This document shows, piece by piece, positions 13,001-14,541 of a DNA stretch of 14,541 bases. The notes beneath the pieces were generated by a model, which was not told the origin of the DNA, made no database searches, and worked only from the letters and a program-made list of their open reading frames with translations. Both the position numbers and the translations under genes were made by a program. Within the stretch, counting starts at the first letter, position 1. Every line of letters starts with the position of its first letter. Source of the stretch: an uncultured Oscillospiraceae bacterium (GTDB taxonomy: Bacteria > Bacillota > Clostridia > Oscillospirales > Oscillospiraceae); assembly GCA_947627085.1 (NCBI GenBank), contig CANQUO010000032.1, positions 1 to 14,541 of the forward strand. Reading direction: 5' to 3'.

Positions 13001-14541
13001 ATGTATCTTGCTCACCGAACGGAGGATGGCCGGGAGCAGACCATCCCGGAACACGCGCAAAATGTGGCCAGACTCGCCGCAGGCTTTGCCGCCCCCTTCG
13101 GGGCAGAGGAATTAGGGAAGGAGGTGGGGCTGGCCCACGACATTGGGAAGTATGCCGCGCGATTCCAGCGGCGTATCCTGGGGGAGAATATCCAAGCCGA
13201 CCACTCCACCGCCGGGGCCCAGGAAATCACCAGGTATCTCGGCTGGCCCGCCGCCTACTGCGTGGCGGGCCACCATGGCGGACTGCCTGACGGCGGAGGA
13301 AAGTGGGACGCCCCCTCCGACCCAACCTTGTACGGGCGGCTCAAGCGGCCGGTGGAGCCCTATGGGGATTTCTCCAAGGAGATCCAGCTGGAGCGCGCTC
13401 GGTTCCGGCCGCCTAAAGCTTTGGGCCGGGGCGGCTTCACAATGGCGTTCTGGATTCGGATGCTGTTCTCCTGCCTTGTGGACGCGGACTTTTTGGACAC
13501 CGAGGCTTTTATGCGGGAAGAGCCCCCTCTGAGGGGCAGCGATGTCACCGTGCGGCAGCTGCTTGGAAGGCTTGAGGCGTATGTCGCCGATTGGTGGGAC
13601 GCCAAATCGGACCTCAACCGCGTCAGATGCGACATTCTCCGGGCCTGTATGGAGGCCGGAGCCTCCCGGGAGCCCGGCCTTTTTACCCTTACCGTTCCCA
13701 CCGGCGGAGGAAAGACCGTGTCCTCTCTGGCATTTGCGCTGTGCCACGCCGCGGCTCACGGGAAAAAGCGCATCGTCTACGTCATCCCCTATACCGGCAT
13801 CATTGAACAGACGGCGGACACCTTCCGAAAGGTCCTTGGCGACGAAACGGTCTTGGAGCATCACGCCAATGTGGACTTCGGGGACGATGAGAACGGCCCG
13901 CCGGACCTGGAGAAAGAGCGCAAAAAGCTGGCCTCCGAAAATTGGGACATGCCCGTTGTGGTGACGACTGCGGTACAGTTTTTTGAGTCCCTGTTCGCAA
14001 ACAAGCCGTCCCGGTGCCGGAAGCTCCACAATTTAACGGACAGCGTGATCATCTTCGACGAGGCCCAGACCATCCCCCTGCCCTACCTGCTGCCCTGCGT
14101 CCGGGCCATCGCGGAGCTCACCGTAAACTACGGCGCGTCCTGTGTTCTCTGCACCGCCACCCAGCCCGCCCTGGGGCACATGTTCGCCAGCATTGCGCCG
14201 GAGCTGGCCCCCCGGGAGATTGCCCCCGAAATTCCTGTCCAGGTCTTCCAGCGGGTGCGCTGCGAGCACCTGGGCCAGCTGTCCGACGAGGCCCTGGCCC
14301 AGAGGCTCAATGGCCATGAACAAGTCCTTTGCATCGTATCCACCCGCAAGCAGGCCCAGACGGTCTACGGCCTTTTGGAGCGGGAGGGCAGTTTCCACCT
14401 TTCCACCCTCATGACGCCGGAGCACCGCCGGGAAGTTCTGGCAGAGATCCGGCGGAGGCTGACAGCGGACCTCTCCTGCCGGGTGGTTTCCACCAGCCTG
14501 ATCGAGGCCGGGGTGGACGTGGACTTCCCCGCCGTCTACCG
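13001..14541 (+). CDS. cas3: CRISPR-associated nuclease/helicase Cas3 (runs off right edge)
   Basis: The frame is open from the ATG at 13001 to the edge (513 codons), with AGGGGGAG (12987-12994) 6 nt upstream. An N-terminal HD nuclease carries His18, the LAHDIGK motif (44-50, His46-Asp47), His68, His91-His92 and Asp161. A superfamily 2 helicase follows: Walker A PTGGGKT (233-239), DEAQ box (353-356), motif III TAT (385-387) and motif V STSLIEAGVDVDFP (497-510). Motif VI and the C-terminal domain must lie beyond the edge; full Cas3 proteins are usually about 700-900 residues. It unwinds and degrades DNA recruited by a type I Cascade. The HD-helicase order and likely first position suggest subtype I-C, but that rests on genes outside the window. 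It uses no ATA isoleucine codons (0 of 22), unlike the transporter genes. Confidence 0.95.
   Translation, partial: MYLAHRTEDGREQTIPEHAQNVARLAAGFAAPFGAEELGKEVGLAHDIGKYAARFQRRILGENIQADHSTAGAQEITRYLGWPAAYCVAGHHGGLPDGGGKWDAPSDPTLYGRLKRPVEPYGDFSKEIQLERARFRPPKALGRGGFTMAFWIRMLFSCLVDADFLDTEAFMREEPPLRGSDVTVRQLLGRLEAYVADWWDAKSDLNRVRCDILRACMEAGASREPGLFTLTVPTGGGKTVSSLAFALCHAAAHGKKRIVYVIPYTGIIEQTADTFRKVLGDETVLEHHANVDFGDDENGPPDLEKERKKLASENWDMPVVVTTAVQFFESLFANKPSRCRKLHNLTDSVIIFDEAQTIPLPYLLPCVRAIAELTVNYGASCVLCTATQPALGHMFASIAPELAPREIAPEIPVQVFQRVRCEHLGQLSDEALAQRLNGHEQVLCIVSTRKQAQTVYGLLEREGSFHLSTLMTPEHRREVLAEIRRRLTADLSCRVVSTSLIEAGVDVDFPAVY

Noticed and set aside
13112..14029. Open frame of 305 codons on the minus strand
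   Set aside because: It is antisense to cas3 HD and helicase motifs and shows no family-like sequence.

Overview
The window looks like a piece of a GC-rich Clostridia chromosome, probably a gut Oscillospirales-type organism. This is inferred from GGAGG-type ribosome binding sites, consensus -35/-10 promoters with 17-bp spacers, Gram-positive style lipoproteins, an LplB/YtcP-type sugar ABC transporter, and a YesL-like membrane protein beginning MGLF. I did no database search.

Positions 1-12552 form one sucrose/fructan (beta-fructoside) utilisation locus in three transcription units. (a) At the left edge, minus strand, is the N-terminal 691 residues of a large surface lipoprotein with three NG(D/G)FE beta-sandwich modules and one Ig-like module. 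I expect a catalytic domain, possibly GH32 levanase/fructanase, beyond the edge. It has its own consensus-perfect promoter. (b) Also on the minus strand is a tight six-gene operon (6855 to 2378): LacI-family regulator, a membrane-anchored protein of unknown function, a small lipoprotein, a YesL/DUF624-like membrane protein, a YcxB-like membrane protein, and a PfkB fructokinase, closed by a strong hairpin. (c) Diverging on the plus strand (7265-12552) are two ABC permeases, a sugar-binding lipoprotein and a cytoplasmic GH32 beta-fructofuranosidase. No ABC ATPase is present.

The units read as a pathway: the surface protein binds and perhaps cuts fructan, the binding protein and permeases import the sugar, the cytoplasmic GH32 releases fructose, and fructokinase phosphorylates it. 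All three units share the core TGAAACG (or its complement) at their promoters, five copies in all, which I propose is the LacI-family operator. A 170-bp cluster of inverted repeats, including a 38-bp perfect palindrome, lies between the permeases and the binding-protein gene.

Positions 12553-13000 separate this locus from a different module. This stretch holds a hairpin with a T-run on the minus strand, a minus-strand promoter and a possible small frameshifted gene or RNA, and a plus-strand promoter. From 13001 to the right edge is the first 513 residues of a CRISPR-associated Cas3 (HD nuclease plus helicase). Its isoleucine codon use (no ATA) differs sharply from the transporter genes, which suggests a separate origin. 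No CRISPR array, tRNA, rRNA or insertion sequence was seen.
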